A stretch of DNA of 64,000 nucleotides. Source: Deroplatys truncata (Eukaryota; Arthropoda; Insecta; Mantodea; Mantidae). Of the stretch, positions 36,346 to 48,755 are shown piece by piece (the first letter of the stretch is position 1; each line of letters begins with the position of its first letter). The notes below the pieces were generated by a model. The model was not told the DNA's origin. It saw only the letters and a program-made list of their open reading frames with translations, and made no database searches. Position numbers and translations under genes: made by a program. Location: assembly GCA_030765065.1 (NCBI GenBank), contig CM060978.1, positions 222,351,498-222,415,497 on the forward strand. The letters are read 5' to 3'.

Positions 36346-38820
36346 TTTAACACTCTTAAAAGCTTAAAAACGCATTTTGAAAATTTCCCAAAATTTCACC
36401 TAGGCACATTAAAAATACAAATAAAACACAAACTCATATAACACTCCACAATGCATCGGGTTTAATGAACTCATTCCAATAACACTTTTTGTTCATGAAC
36501 TCTGTATAAACAAAACATGAACCATGTCCTAACAAAAACTGAACTCTCTCCTACCAAACCAAACTTAATTGTCAATGTCACAGAATCAATGGTATACATG
36601 TCATAATTATGAAATATAAACAATTTGAGATTAAATATCATTAAAACAAAACTTAAGCTATTTCAGTGTTATGGTAAATGTAATGAAAATATATCGCTCA
36701 AATGCAATATATATACTTGTTGAACAGAGAGCTGAGTGCAAATTTTTGGGGTATATCTAAATGAATATATGACATGACACTTGCATTGAAATATTAGGTA
36801 AAACATTAAATGCATCTGTTTTTGTACTTAAGACAGCTCCCATAATACTTAAATGTTAGCGTTTTGAAATGCATTTATTACATGTTTCAGTCTCATCTAC
36901 ATAGAGATTTAGGGCTTAATTAGTTTAAAAAACTGAACAGATTATTGAAATTAGAGAAGATGGATTTTAGATAAAGGTATACTTCAGTTAAATTATCGAC
37001 GATTTTGTATAGAAATGTTTATGCACAGATATCTGTCATATCATTATACATATATAGGGTAACAACATTAACAAGGAGTGTAACCATTGCTTACAAATAA
37101 ATATAAACATACTTATAATACTATAAATGTTTATAACTATCATGGGGTACGTACGAATAAAGCCCAACTGGACTTGTGTTTTACACTAAACTGCCAAATA
37201 GCATTAAGTCTGAGAAGGGTGCTAGTTTCTACAAACTGGTATAAAAGTTAATGTACGTACGTGGGTACTACCGGACTCGCTATAAACATGGCCACAGCAT
37301 CTACCCAACATAGAGTGCTGCAATACCTAAGCTGCAAAGCGTAGCCGAGGGTTGAGGGCCTAAGCCGCAAGGCGTAGCCGTAAGATCTGGGGGCTAAAGC
37401 CCAATAATCCAGGTTTTTATTTTGGTGGTCGCTACATTTCAAACGTTGGCGACATTCTTTTAACGAAGTTTACCTCCCGGTTCGTAAATATTTTGGCTGT
37501 ATTTCCTTTATACCCATGTACCCCACTAAAATTCAAAAAGCGTCTCATACATAAATGTCTATTATGAGTGGGTGAATTGTGAATATGCTAATTGTATAAT
37601 ATTTTGTTTGTTATGTTACTTCACCGGTAATGCTAAAACTTGCAACCAAGTATACTGGCAAATGAATTTATTTATTCATTTAAAACAGATTTAGACTCTC
37701 AACGGTTACTGCTAGTATGGTTCAAAATGTAGTAATTGCACGAGAGCATGAGTTATCCTAAACTAACAATTAACAAATTGTTGTGGAAGAAACATGAATG
37801 CCTGTCACTCGGATGGCATATGTGAGGGTGGGAATGAGTAAAACAATTTCTTTAATTTTGAATGGAAGAATTCATATTTGTTAGTAGTTCAAACGGAGTT
37901 GAACAGTCTGAGTAACTACTGAACGGTAGATGCAGTGAAATCGGTTCAAATTGTAAGTGTATATGTACTTTTCGAGGACATAGTCGCAGAAAGATTCAAC
38001 ACGCTTATCACTTGGCATCAAAGCAACGAAGTCTTCTGAGAAAGAATCATCAACTTCTTCCCGTTTCAGGAATGGTAGCCCAAGAAGCACTTAGGAAATT
38101 GCCGATTTTAGACTGTTTACATTTGTTTTCCTGAATTTTCTTTCAAAAGTTCTGAACTAAGCGAAAATGACACCCTTTAATAATTTCGGAAGGAAAAACT
38201 TTGCACACTAGAATGGCTTATTCATAGTCACAAAATCCAAATTTGGGCAATAGCTGTGACCTATGTTTGTCACACTCTTCTACAAAATACGTAATTATTC
38301 TTAGCGTACATTTCGGACGTCTTATTCGGAAGGAGAAAAAATACAATGGCATATAATTCTGTTGCAGCCGCCCATGGCCTGCAAAAATGTGGCGAAATAA
38401 TTTTGCACTACTCTTTAAAGTACCATAAACGAATATTGAAAATATCCATCCAAGTTACTTTTAGTTGTGAATCCCCGTATACTATTATATCTATCATTAA
38501 TAAATAGATAACTTTCACCTTTATTCGTCGTATTTTGTAGTGATTCGAGTAAACATGAGGCATGGTAGACTTTTTGGTAACTTCGAATAATCCTTACCTC
38601 GTGAATGATAAATGTCGTTCTGATCAGAGTGATATCATACGGAAATAATGTAGATACGCTAGCTTGCACCAACCCATAGTGCAAAATCTTCGTGGGCCGT
38701 TCATGGATTACAAGTTTTTCATTTCAGTGTGTTACCAAGTTTCTGTCTATTCAAAATACTTTCACTATCTTTGTTATAATTGTGGTTTATAAAACACTTC
38801 TCACTTATCATGTATTTTAA
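36346..38820. other. No gene recognised; small duplication at 37330
   Basis: A 20-bp imperfect duplication, TAAGCTGCAAAGCGTAGCCG and TAAGCCGCAAGGCGTAGCCG, lies at about 37328-37382. The rest is AT-rich with no readable gene. Confidence 0.4.
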
Positions 38821-38829
38821 AGAATCATT

Positions 38830-39235
38830 TGCATCCCACCATTCCAGCCGGATGGCAGCTAGTACAACCGGCTCCCCCTATAGATCGCACGTTCTACATG
38901 GGGGCCCGAGACGCTGAGATCGCTCCTATTTCGGGGGGACGAAGGGTTACAGAGAACATCATTTTTCCCCTGGCATGCAATGCCGAGACTCCCGCCGACA
39001 CTTTCAACTCTGATACAGACCAAGCAGATGAAAGATGAAGTGAAATGAGAATATATGTGAAATGGAGGGACAGGAAATTCCGGGGATGAATGAACATTCG
39101 TAGCATTCGCCTAGCGAGCCGGAGAAACACCGGAAAAAAGACCCATGGGTTAGAAAGGTGAACCGCGGGAATGTGACCCAGGAACTCCCGAATGCGGGTC
39201 ACAGACGTCACCGTCTTAGCCACCCCGCTCGCTTC
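38830..39235 (-). repeat. tRNA-derived SINE (minus strand)
   Basis: On the minus strand it begins GCGGGGTGGCTAAGACGGTG (box-A-like) with GAGTTCCTGGGTCACATTCC at the box B place, followed by TTTTCCGGTGTTTCTCCGG and CTAGGCGAATGC. This is the body shared with 33655 and 51800. It is long, about 400 bp, and ends near 38830. Confidence 0.75.
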
Positions 39236-40545
39236 ATAAACAACGGTACAGAATTAAGCGTCCTCATGCTGTCCTCTTTGGGACAGAGATCGTTACCGTC
39301 CTAATCAATATTTTTGAAACCAGAAGTAATTTTCAGTCTATTGAACTGCAGTTCAAATAAAAGCTCATTAAATGAAATCCAGGAGCTTTCAGAAATTAAT
39401 TACTGTTACAGGTAATTGGAACGGTGCAAATTTATTTTAATAAAATATCACAAAGGTACAATGCCTGTACGTTTGCTTACGTCAATCCTAGTCCAAATAA
39501 CTGAGATATGTTTCATGAAAGTTTGCATAAAATGTTATGTGCTGCATTTAGGTGCTGCAGTAGGCTGAAATATACCCAGATGTCGGGTGCAATGCTTTTT
39601 GCTTGTTTATAGTTGAGAAATACGGCCACATATTAGGGAAATGAATTTCAGACGACATTCTGTCTAAATATAGTTTTTATTTGTGAAGTTGGTAGCGCAC
39701 ATAGTACCCTTCAATCTACTGGTGCACCATTTATAGGTACGTGTTTGCATTGGGGGCGTAAGCAATTTAAGCCGGGACTAGGAGACATGAACATTTTGAG
39801 ACGTACTCTTGAGGTGTTGCAAGAAGGCAGAATATTTTACACAGTTATTTGCATTACATTCCGGCAGATTTTGTTTACTACCAAATGAGAACACATATTT
39901 CTATTCCTTGGTGTTTCGCTTCGTAAAGGAAAAGTATGAGTGTTTGGAGCTGAAACTTCATCCTAATAAAATAGAAGCTGCCTTGCTATGTATTTAATGA
40001 ATACCACTCAAGCTTTAATTTTGCACCCCCTGAAAATCTCACATTACATATTTTACATTTGGCTAACCTGGGCGCTCTTCAAGTTTCCCCCTTAGCTTTT
40101 AACCCTTCCAAAGGCGTGTCCTGCACTAGCCGATAAGGTATGGCTACAAAGCACTATAAGAGGTCTGTGTAACAAACTGAATGCACTCACTCTATCTCTT
40201 TCTCATTTAGCCAATAGGATCGAGAGCTTAAACATATATTTCGTTTCTAAGCCATTTTGTAACCTTTGTTGTGGTTATTGGTGTAACTATTTAGCAGAAT
40301 AACTGGCGCACCCTTGCAGCGGGGCCTAAAGTAGCCGATGAAACGGCCATGGCTTCGCAAGGCCGCGTACAACGAAAACAATGTGACATATACGCGAGGT
40401 GCAGTGATATTTTCGTTGGCGCTCTGTGTATACGGGGGATAAAGAAAGCAGAATCCATACTCAGATATCTCTATAATCTGGCCTTGAAATTCGTGGCCTT
40501 TTCACGGTATCACAAGAAGCAACTGAATAATGGAAGAATAATTAA
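39236..40545. other. No gene recognised
   Basis: No shared repeat or coding region. A GC-richer patch at about 40300-40460 has no recognised family. Confidence 0.35.
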
Positions 40546-40546
40546 A

Positions 40547-41253
40547 ATCTGATTTTTTACACTCAAATGACTTTCTCTCCTCAAGTAGAAACTATTTTTA
40601 CAGACGCTTATTCTCCATCTACTTCATGTTAATCGAGATAAACATTTGAAGTAATTTCTTATTGCTAACTTTCTTGTAGGTGTACGGGGAATATGGTAGA
40701 TTTTAAGCGATAGTCAAATCTTTTAGGAGCTGGTAGCTATGCGGCGCATTCCATTGTTTTTGCAGGTACAGGACATAAAAGAGCGAATGACGAATTCCCA
40801 TTTGAGAAGAAGTGTTAGTATTGGAAAATTCAAGCAAATAACAAGGAATATCTCGGAAATTATGATATAAATTGTGTGTTTTAATGAGCTCCACATTTTT
40901 TGTGTAGAAAATTTTTGTCTATCTCTTACGGTTTACCAGTTATACAAAAGCCATTCAGAAAGAAGAGGACTTTTGGGGACATTCCCAGAAAATTCAAGAT
41001 ATTTCTGGGGTGGGAGATTTTCTTGAAAATTTTTGTGTCGTATCTTTGAAGGATACTATACCTAAATACCAAGTTTAGCATTTATCTGACTTTTCGTTTT
41101 TGAGTTATGGTGTTTATACACAAGGACCTTTTTCCAAATGTTTTTTTTATTCATGGTCCTCAAAACATGCATTTCCGGGAAATCTCGGTATCGATTTTTT
41201 GGGTAGAATGCCATACTTCCCCTACTTACTATACATAGTAGAAAAAGTAAAAA
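40547..41253 (+). repeat. Family A repeat, diverged
   Basis: ATCTGATTTTTTACACTCAA to ATAGTAGAAAAAGTAAAAAC. The order of blocks is kept, but a central stretch between the GATATTTC block and the GGGTGGGAGATTTTC block is shortened and the CA tract is nearly lost. Confidence 0.82.
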
Positions 41254-41336
41254 CGACAGCACTGAAAAGTTCAAACTAAAAATAAGGGATATCTCGAATA
41301 TGGTTGATGGCACAGTTAACGTTGTCTGAAAGAAAT

Positions 41337-42057
41337 TGTATTTTAAACAGCTAAATTCCTTTAATAAGTCTAGTTTGGGGTGAGGGGATTTTCTTGAAAA
41401 TCGTTTGATATTTTACTAACTTTTCGTGTTTGAGTTAGCTGTCCACAGACACACGGACACACGCACACACACACCGACCTTTTTCTAATAATGTTGTTCT
41501 GGATTCAGGGGCATCATACCGTGTATTTTCTCTGAAATCTTGATATCGAACTTTTGGTTGGAATGCAATACTTGCTTTGCTTACTATAAACAGGGGAGAA
41601 AGTAAAAAGCTAATAAGTATTTCCATTTGAGGATAGTAAAGGTATTTGAAAATTAAACGAATAGCAAGGAATATCTTGGAAATGATTAACTGAAAAAAAA
41701 CCTATTTCACATAAATTGTGTACTATAACTAGTCTTCATTTTTTTCGTATATAAGATTTTATCTATCTCTTACGGTTTACCAGTTATTCAAAAGTTATTC
41801 AGAATGTAAAGAAATTGAAACTATTCAAAAAAATTAAAAATAAACATTTTGTAACGAAAATATCTAAAACACAGGACTTTTTTCAAAATAATTCGAGCAA
41901 ATTTCGAGAAAATCAAGATTTTTGAAAAACTTGCCATGTAAAGGGTAATTTTTGTTGAGGAATTTTCTTGAAGACCTTAATGTCGCATCCCTGGAAGATG
42001 TTGAAGTTACATACTAAGTTTGGTATTTAACCGACTCTTCGTTTATGAGGTATGATG

Positions 42058-42095
<38 letters not shown>

Positions 42096-42236
42096 TACAC
42101 ACGTGGATATTTCTAAGGCTGGTTTTTATGGATTGAGGGGTTTCAAAACATGTATTTTCGGTGAAATCTCAGTATCAGAATTTTGGGAGGAATACAATTC
42201 TTTCTCTACTAATCGTTAAGCGTGGAGAAAGTAAAA
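41337..42236 (+). repeat. Family A repeat, two old fragments
   Basis: 41337-41611 holds GAGGGGATTTTCTTG, a CACACGGACACACGC stretch and a terminal CAGGGGAGAAAGTAAAAAG. 41640-42236 holds TTACGGTTTACCAGTTATTC, a (CA)n at 42059-42091 and a CGTGGAGAAAGTAAAAAC end. Both keep the right-hand terminus but have lost the left one. Confidence 0.72.
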
Positions 42237-42238
42237 AC

Positions 42239-43605
42239 AACATCTAACGTGTTACATTCACAGTACTTTCTCTACCTACAATCTTTATTTTTATGCAGCT
42301 ACTACAAACTATTCTTTCGAAAGCTTAGTTTTCTATTGGCTTCATATTAATCGTGATAAACCTTTGCAGAAATAGATTCATTGCATATTTTGTTGCAGGG
42401 GGATAGAGAAAACGGAATTGATAATCAGATGCTTAAAAGTCGAGTCGCTAATGATGTGGCGTATTATTAATCTTATTGTCATGACCAGACTCACTGTTAT
42501 GTTGTATTGTTGCTACCAGACGTAGCATTATTGTGTCCTTAGTTACATTTCGGCTTAACGGTCTTCCCTTCCGGTAAGGATCACGCCAAAGGGAAGAATT
42601 TGTTTGAAACTGTCTGGTATGGCGTCAGCAGTCTGCTTCGGCTAGACACGGCTGATGGGGTAAGATAGAGTCACTCTAGTGGAAGTGGTCGTTGGAGCCA
42701 GTCGTGTGTGTGGCCGGTCTACGGTTTCGTGGCATCTCCCTTCAACCTGTTTCCTTTGTTCATTATGTAGAGTCGCCAAACGTTTGTGAATAAATCCCAG
42801 GTATGTGAAGGCAATGTGTGTTATATAGTTCTTCAGTTTAATATAAAACCCATGCCTTCCACTTAAATCTACACACCAAGGTCCCAGAATTTTTGCTGCC
42901 AGCGCACACCTCAATGTGCGTGTTGGGGTGACCTAAATTAATCATTTTCTGTAACCTTTATGGCCTTCACCCCAACATGTAACAATATGCTGGCGTAGAA
43001 ATTCCATACTCTTTCCATGATATTACGAGAAATAACCGAATAACGACAGAGCTTTAAAAAACTGACAGTTAAAAAATCTAAGTCAATAAATACGTATATC
43101 TCGAAATGGCTAATTCCACAAAGCTATTTGAAATAAACTGTGCTTTTTAAGAAACTCTGAATCTCTTCTGCAATACGGTTTTATCTATCTCTTATGGTTT
43201 AGAGCTACATAATATTTTACAAAATTCCTTCCGAATGGAGAGGCTATTCAGAAAATTTTAAGATAATTATACATTTTATTCGTCGTGTAAATATCTTGAA
43301 CATAGAATATTTTAAATAAATTCGTTGGATCTATTTTTAAAAATTTTGAAAAATTTTCCACTTAAAGGTTGGGGGATTTTCTTACAAATCTTCGTATCCT
43401 ATCTTGGAAGATATTAAACTTAAATACCAATTTCGGTATTTATCGACATTTCGTTTTTGGGCTATGCTTTCAACACACACATACGGATTTTTTTCTAAAA
43501 AGGTTTTTTTTAATTCAGGAAGATTTTCATTTTTTTTTTAAAATTATCGATATAGAAGTGAAATGCGATACATTCTCTACTTACTAGGTACGGGTAGAGA
43601 AAGTG
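42239..43605 (+). repeat. Family A repeat, old copy split by a 527-bp insertion
   Basis: Begins ACATCTAACGTGTTACATTC and runs to the GATGTGGCGTATT block at 42463. It resumes with TGGCGTAGAAATTCCATACT at 42991 and ends CGGGTAGAGAAAGTGAAA. The family's conserved GTGGCGCATTCCATTC block is cut exactly across the insertion. Confidence 0.75.
42464..42990. mobile_element. 527-bp insertion in a family A copy, flanked by TGGCGTA
   Basis: A 7-bp direct repeat, TGGCGTA, stands at 42457-42463 and 42991-42997. The inserted sequence includes, on the minus strand near its start, TGTTACATGTTGGGG at about 42983, and an AACGTTTGGCGACTC sequence at about 42776 that resembles an LTR end followed by a primer site. 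No protein is visible. Identity is uncertain; an LTR-retrotransposon piece is possible. Confidence 0.6.
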
Positions 43606-43810
43606 AAACATCTACTGATGTGCATAAACTGATAGGAAACTGTGCTGTGACGGTGTAATAGGAGAAATATTAATGTTTTACGTATTTCACGAACTGTTTT
43701 ATGATCCCACTTTCAGCAATAATATTACGTATTGTATCAAGTAATGCAGTGATGCAGACACGGCTAGATTAGGAAAGGTGGACGGAATAAGTGGTGCCTT
43801 TGGATATTGG

Positions 43811-43815
43811 TATTA

Positions 43816-43880
<65 letters not shown>
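43811..43880. repeat. (TTA)n microsatellite
   Basis: About 23 trinucleotide units abut the left end of the CACTA-ended element copy 2. Confidence 0.97.
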
Positions 43881-43884
43881 GTTT

Positions 43885-44596
43885 CACTAATCTGCATTTT
43901 CAAACTTTTTGTCAGATGATTTCTTAAAAGTGTTCTTGAATCAAGTTTTTATGCTGATTCCAGAAATAACTTTCGTTTTGTTCCACCACGTCAGGTTTTT
44001 ACACAAAATAAGTAATGTTTTGACAATTTTACTAATGAGCGTAGAAAAGTATTCAAACACCATTTCACACAAGGTAAGTTTTTATTCAGGAAACATTTTA
44101 AGAATACTCTCATGAACTCTCCCGTAATTTATTTCATGACTACATTTTAACAAAACAAGAAGCCAAAGTGTTTAATTTTATTTTTTTCAAACTTTCTCTT
44201 CTTTGACTTCCTTGCAGATCCTTGAAGGCGGTCCATGCTTCTATTTCTCTCTCATTCATTGTTTTCTCAAAATCTGCATCCTTCATCAATTTCTTTATTT
44301 GAGGACCAACAAAAATTCCAGCCTTTAATTTGTCTTGTGTAATGAAGGGAAATTTCTTGGAAAGGTACTTGAAGCAGGGTCCATCCTGTGGTAGAGCCCT
44401 TACAAATTGCTTCATCAAGCCCAATTTTATGTGTAGTGGCGGAAGCAATATCTTTATATCTATATTTTTGAAGTGAAATTGTGAAAAAACTGTACGTATT
44501 AGAAAAAAAGACTAAAAGCAGTTCTGAAATCAGCATAAAAAAGTGAGTCAGAATCACTTATTAGTTTTCAGTCATCCGATATCATGCAGACTAGTG
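43885..44596 (-). mobile_element. CACTA-ended element, copy 2 (internally deleted)
   Basis: Starts CACTAATCTGCAT and ends ATGCAGACTAGTG. The same subterminal blocks are present as in the copies at 13066 and 54950, but the middle of the element is shorter, 712 bp against 953-1000 bp. It inserted beside a (TTA)n tract; the flanks are TTT left and TTA right. Confidence 0.82.
44140..44470 (-). pseudogene. Conserved element-borne protein fragment (copy 2, deleted)
   Basis: Minus-strand frame: PPLHIKLGLMKQFVRALPQD, then KYLSKKFPFI, VGPQIKKLMKD and NEREIEAWTAF, then directly KDLQGSQ. The central block with SVKVHFLHSH to MMADYCW is missing. In the DNA the junction is at GAAGGCGG, where the full copies have two GAAG sites about 260 bp apart, so a microhomology deletion is inferred. 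Confidence 0.7.
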
Positions 44597-45229
44597 TTAT
44601 TATTATCATCATCATCACCATATATCACCAATATTGGTCTTATCTTGAACTCAAGGAATAACATGATATTGATGTACAGATAGTGTAGTGATATCGACGT
44701 CATGACGTCAAAATACTCATTCAAAACGAACCCTCTGTGGTGAAAATGACGCGTAGTTTGTAAATTAGTAGTAATGAAACACCTGTCGAGACAAATGAAG
44801 TTGTTACGATCATCATTAGGTTTCAGGAGATTGGGTCACAGTTAAGTGGAAAACACATTAAAACAGAAGCAGTGAAACCGTCATATATTTAGAGATACCC
44901 GGGAGAGAATTTAAAACAGGTATTTAGTAATAATATCAACGAAGATGAAGAATCAACATCGCTCTCGGGGACACTAACGGACGAGCTGAAAGCAGTTAAG
45001 TTTATAAGCCACTAACCTTTCCTTTAATTAATTTTACTCTACACGAAGTTGAATATTAGCTGTGAATTAATGCATCTATTTGTAGAAATTATTATCATTC
45101 AGTGTCTTTTATCTTTCACTTTATTACTACATGGCTTAAAGATTGACTCATTGAAATAGTTCCAAAATATTTGGCCCTTATATTGCTACTTATATATTAT
45201 TAACAGGTTTACTTAGGCAGTTGATTTCT

Positions 45230-47010
45230 CACAATTAGTTTAAGCTTCATACTCAGCATAGCTTTGGAATAATTGACTCAATATCAAGCACTTACAACAA
45301 CGATCCATTTTGTTTCATTAATTCTTCGAAAACTGTTGCATGCAAAGTATAGATTCGGGTGGGGAGAATTTCTTGAACATCTAATATTCTTTGAAGCTGT
45401 TGAACTTCAAACCAATTACGCTTTTACCCACCTTTTCATTTCTGGGTTATTCGCAAGCGCACGCACACATTTTTCTAAAAATGTATTCTTTGCTTTCAGT
45501 GGATCTCAAGATATGCACATTCGGTGAAAGCTTGATATCAAAATTTTCAGTTTAATATTTTCGTTCACCTACCATGGCGGGCCCCCCATGAGTGCAAACA
45601 ATTCTAATATTATATTCACCTGATTTTTTCTACTCACAATCGTTTGTTTTTATATCTAATTTTGAACTATTCTCACAAAATATTATTTTTTAATCTACTT
45701 CATGTTAATCAGGATAAACATTTGCATACATGTTTTAATTACACTTTTAGATGTGGGGACATAGGAGGGTGAGCAGTTAAATCTTTAAAAAGCGGGTAAC
45801 TATGTCCGGACTGTGAAATGTCATATTGTCTGTACATTTAGTGAAACAAAATACTGTTTACTAAAGACTTAAAAATAAAGTGCAATAAAGTAATGAAAAT
45901 TCAAACCAATAGCAGCAAATATCACGGGAATTATTAGTGGCACAAAATGATTTGACATAAAATGTGCCTTTCAAAAACTTCTACACTTGTTGGTGTAATA
46001 AGTTTTCCCCTTATCTTGTTTTTCATTTATGCAGAACCACACAAAATTCATTCAAAACGAAGAGGAGTTGAAAAATTATTCACGGAAAATTCAAAATATA
46101 CATTTTATTAGTCATGTAAATTCCTTAAACATACTGTTATTTTAATAAACATCGTTAGGATCAATTTTGAGAAAATAAAAGGTAACGAAACATGTTCCAT
46201 GAAAATAATGGTTTAGGATGGAGGATTTGCTTGAAAATCTTAGTGATGCATCTTTGGAAGATAGTTAACTTATATACCGTGTGTGTGTTTATTCAAAATT
46301 TTTCATTTTTGAGTAATACAGATAAACCTTTGCAGAGGTAGATTTATTACATATTTCGTTGTAGGGGGCAGAGAAAATTGAATCCATAGTCAAATATTTA
46401 AAACTGGGTCACTATATTCTCGCCTTGAAATTCCGTACTATATCCATGAAATCGCGAAGAACAACTGAAGCGCGAGTCAGTTTAATAAGTAAACAGCATT
46501 GAAAAATTCAGGCCAATAATAATGGATATCTCCAAAATAGCTGATGCCACAGAACATTATTTGAAATAAATTTTGTATTTTAAAGACATCTACATGTAAG
46601 TTTTTGTCTATCGACTATAGTTTATTAGTAATACAAAATTATTCATAATTCTTTCTAAATGAAAGCATCTCAGGGGTTGGTCCAGGTAACTCAAGAGATG
46701 CATTTTATACTTGATGTTTTAGTCAAAAAAAAATTAGAACCAATTAAAAAAAATTAAAAATGAAGAAACACATAAAGGATAGTTTGGATAGTTGGGGGAT
46801 TTTCTTGAAATCTTAGTGGCATCTTTGGCAGATGCTGGTTACAAATACCAAGCTTGGTATTTATCCAACATTTCGTTTTTGAGTTATGCTGTTTACAAAC
46901 ATACATACTACATAAATACATACATAACCGGATATTTTTCCATTAATGCTCCTTTTTGGATTCTGGATTTAAGTATTTCTGGTGAAATTTCGCTATCAAA
47001 TTTTCGGATT
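45230..47010 (+). repeat. Family A repeats, old layered fragments
   Basis: Three successive diverged copies: about 45330-45590 (GGGTGGGGAGAATTTCTTGA, CTCAAGATATGCACATTCGG), 45610-46320 (TTATTAGTCATGTAAATTCC, GGATGGAGGATTTGC) and 46320-47010 (TGGGGGATTTTCTTGAAATC, CATTTCGTTTTTGAGTTATG). Boundaries are approximate. All run in the same direction. Confidence 0.6.
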
Positions 47011-47250
47011 ACACGTGGTAAAGAATGTAAATTACAATTAGGAAACGGATGATTTTGAAAAGAAATAATCATTTCTAGATTTAAAATGTTGTATGATTTC
47101 GCATCCTTCTAATATTTTATTAGAGAATTAAAATACATTAATTTAAGCCATATTGTTAGTGTAAACATGCAGTCGTTGTTGATGGTATGGTTAGCCAAGA
47201 AAACGTAGTTGTTTTACATATTTATAAAATATGAACCTCATATACCTCTA

Positions 47251-47680
47251 AGTAAAACAAAAATAATGGTACTGTATAAAGAACCTCTGTAAGGCCAAAT
47301 ATGGTTATCGAAATAAATGAGCATTTTAACTATTTGGATAACATCATAATATAAATTTGAATAATCAAGTGATTAAGCTTAGACATATATGTGCAAATCT
47401 GACAACGACATTCAGGAGAAAAACGAGGATGAAAAAAAATCATTTGGAAGTTTTAGAAAATAATGAAAGTTACATTACTACATTGCAAGTGCAAAGCATG
47501 GACTACGTGGGAAAAATACTAAAGTTGAATAAATGCAGATATATCAGAAAATTGAAAATGAAAGCGAACTTATAAGAACAAATTTAAATGTCTTTCCTGA
47601 AAAAATAAAACATTACAGAAATGGATGGAAAGAAGATGTAAGATAGATGGATAAGAGCCTCTACTCAACGTTTGAGAAGC
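47251..47680 (+). pseudogene. Decayed LINE reverse transcriptase carboxy-terminal fragment
   Basis: Frames read SKTKIMVLYKEPL, then INEHFNYLDNIII, then NNQVIKLRHICANLTTTF with RRKTRMKK, and later LNVFPEKIKHYRNGWKEDVR. This matches the order in insect non-LTR elements: a KTK.MV motif, a V..F.YLG block, a helical 'R.. F..KTR' block and a final 'L.VF...I..YR..W..H' block. Several stops and a deletion between the blocks make it a relic. The clade is not assigned. Confidence 0.62.
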
Positions 47681-47903
47681 TATATGGAAAGATCTGATTT
47701 AAGATGGCAAGAAATACGAGGGCGGTTGAGGCTAGAAGAATAACTTTTATGTGAACAGTTTGATATAGGAGATCCCTGTGAATTGATAGTAGGCAGGTCA
47801 GGTCATGTGACAGGTATGCTTAAGATTTATTTCCTCTAACAGCTTGGATTTGTGTGAAGAACCTTTTTCATACACTGAACATTTAGGGCCTTATTACAAA
47901 TCA

Positions 47904-48755
47904 GAAAAATCTGGTGTGTTACACTCACATGACTTTCTCTACTCTTGTACAAACTATTTTTACAAACGCTTATTCTCCATATGCTTCATGTTAATCAAGA
48001 TATCCAGATGTTAATCTTAGTGCTGATTTTCTTGTAGATGCAAGAGGAATTGGTAGGCTTTAAGCTATAGTCAAATATTTTAAGAGCTGGTTGCTATATG
48101 GAGTATTCCATTCTCTTTGCATTACCAGGACAAAAAAAATTAATAACGAATTCCCATTTGAGAAAAAGTATAAGTATTGGAAAACTTAAGGAAAATACAA
48201 GCAATATTTCGAAAATGGTTCACTCAACAAAAAAAAATGTATATGACATAAATTGTGTATTTTAACGCGATCTACATCTTTTGTGTGGCAAAATTATGTC
48301 TATCTCTAATGGTTTACCAGTTATGCAAAAGTCGTTCACAATGAAGAATACTTTAGGAGACATTCCCAGAAAATTTGAGATATACATTTTATTTGTCATG
48401 AAAGTATCTTAAATATATGGTATTTTAATCAAAATCGTTAGAGCCATTTTTAAGAGAATTAAAATTTTCGAAAAATTTTCCACGTAAAGGGTAATCTGGG
48501 GTGGAGGGATTTTCTTGAAAACCTTCGTGTCGCATCTCTGAAAGATACTGAACCTATCTTTGGTGTTTATCTGACTGTTCGTTTCTGAGTTATGCTGTTC
48601 ACAGACAGACACACACACACGGACATGTTTCCAAAAATGCTTTTTTTTGGATTCAGGAGGCCTCAAAACAGTATTTCCGGTGAAATTTCGGTATCGAGTT
48701 TTGGGTGGAATGCAATACTTCCCCTACTTACTATACGGAGTAGAGAAAGTAAAAA
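47904..48755 (+). repeat. Family A repeat, full length
   Basis: ATCTGGTGTGTTACACTCAC to GGAGTAGAGAAAGTAAAAA, with a short CA tract. Moderately diverged from the young copies. Confidence 0.9.
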
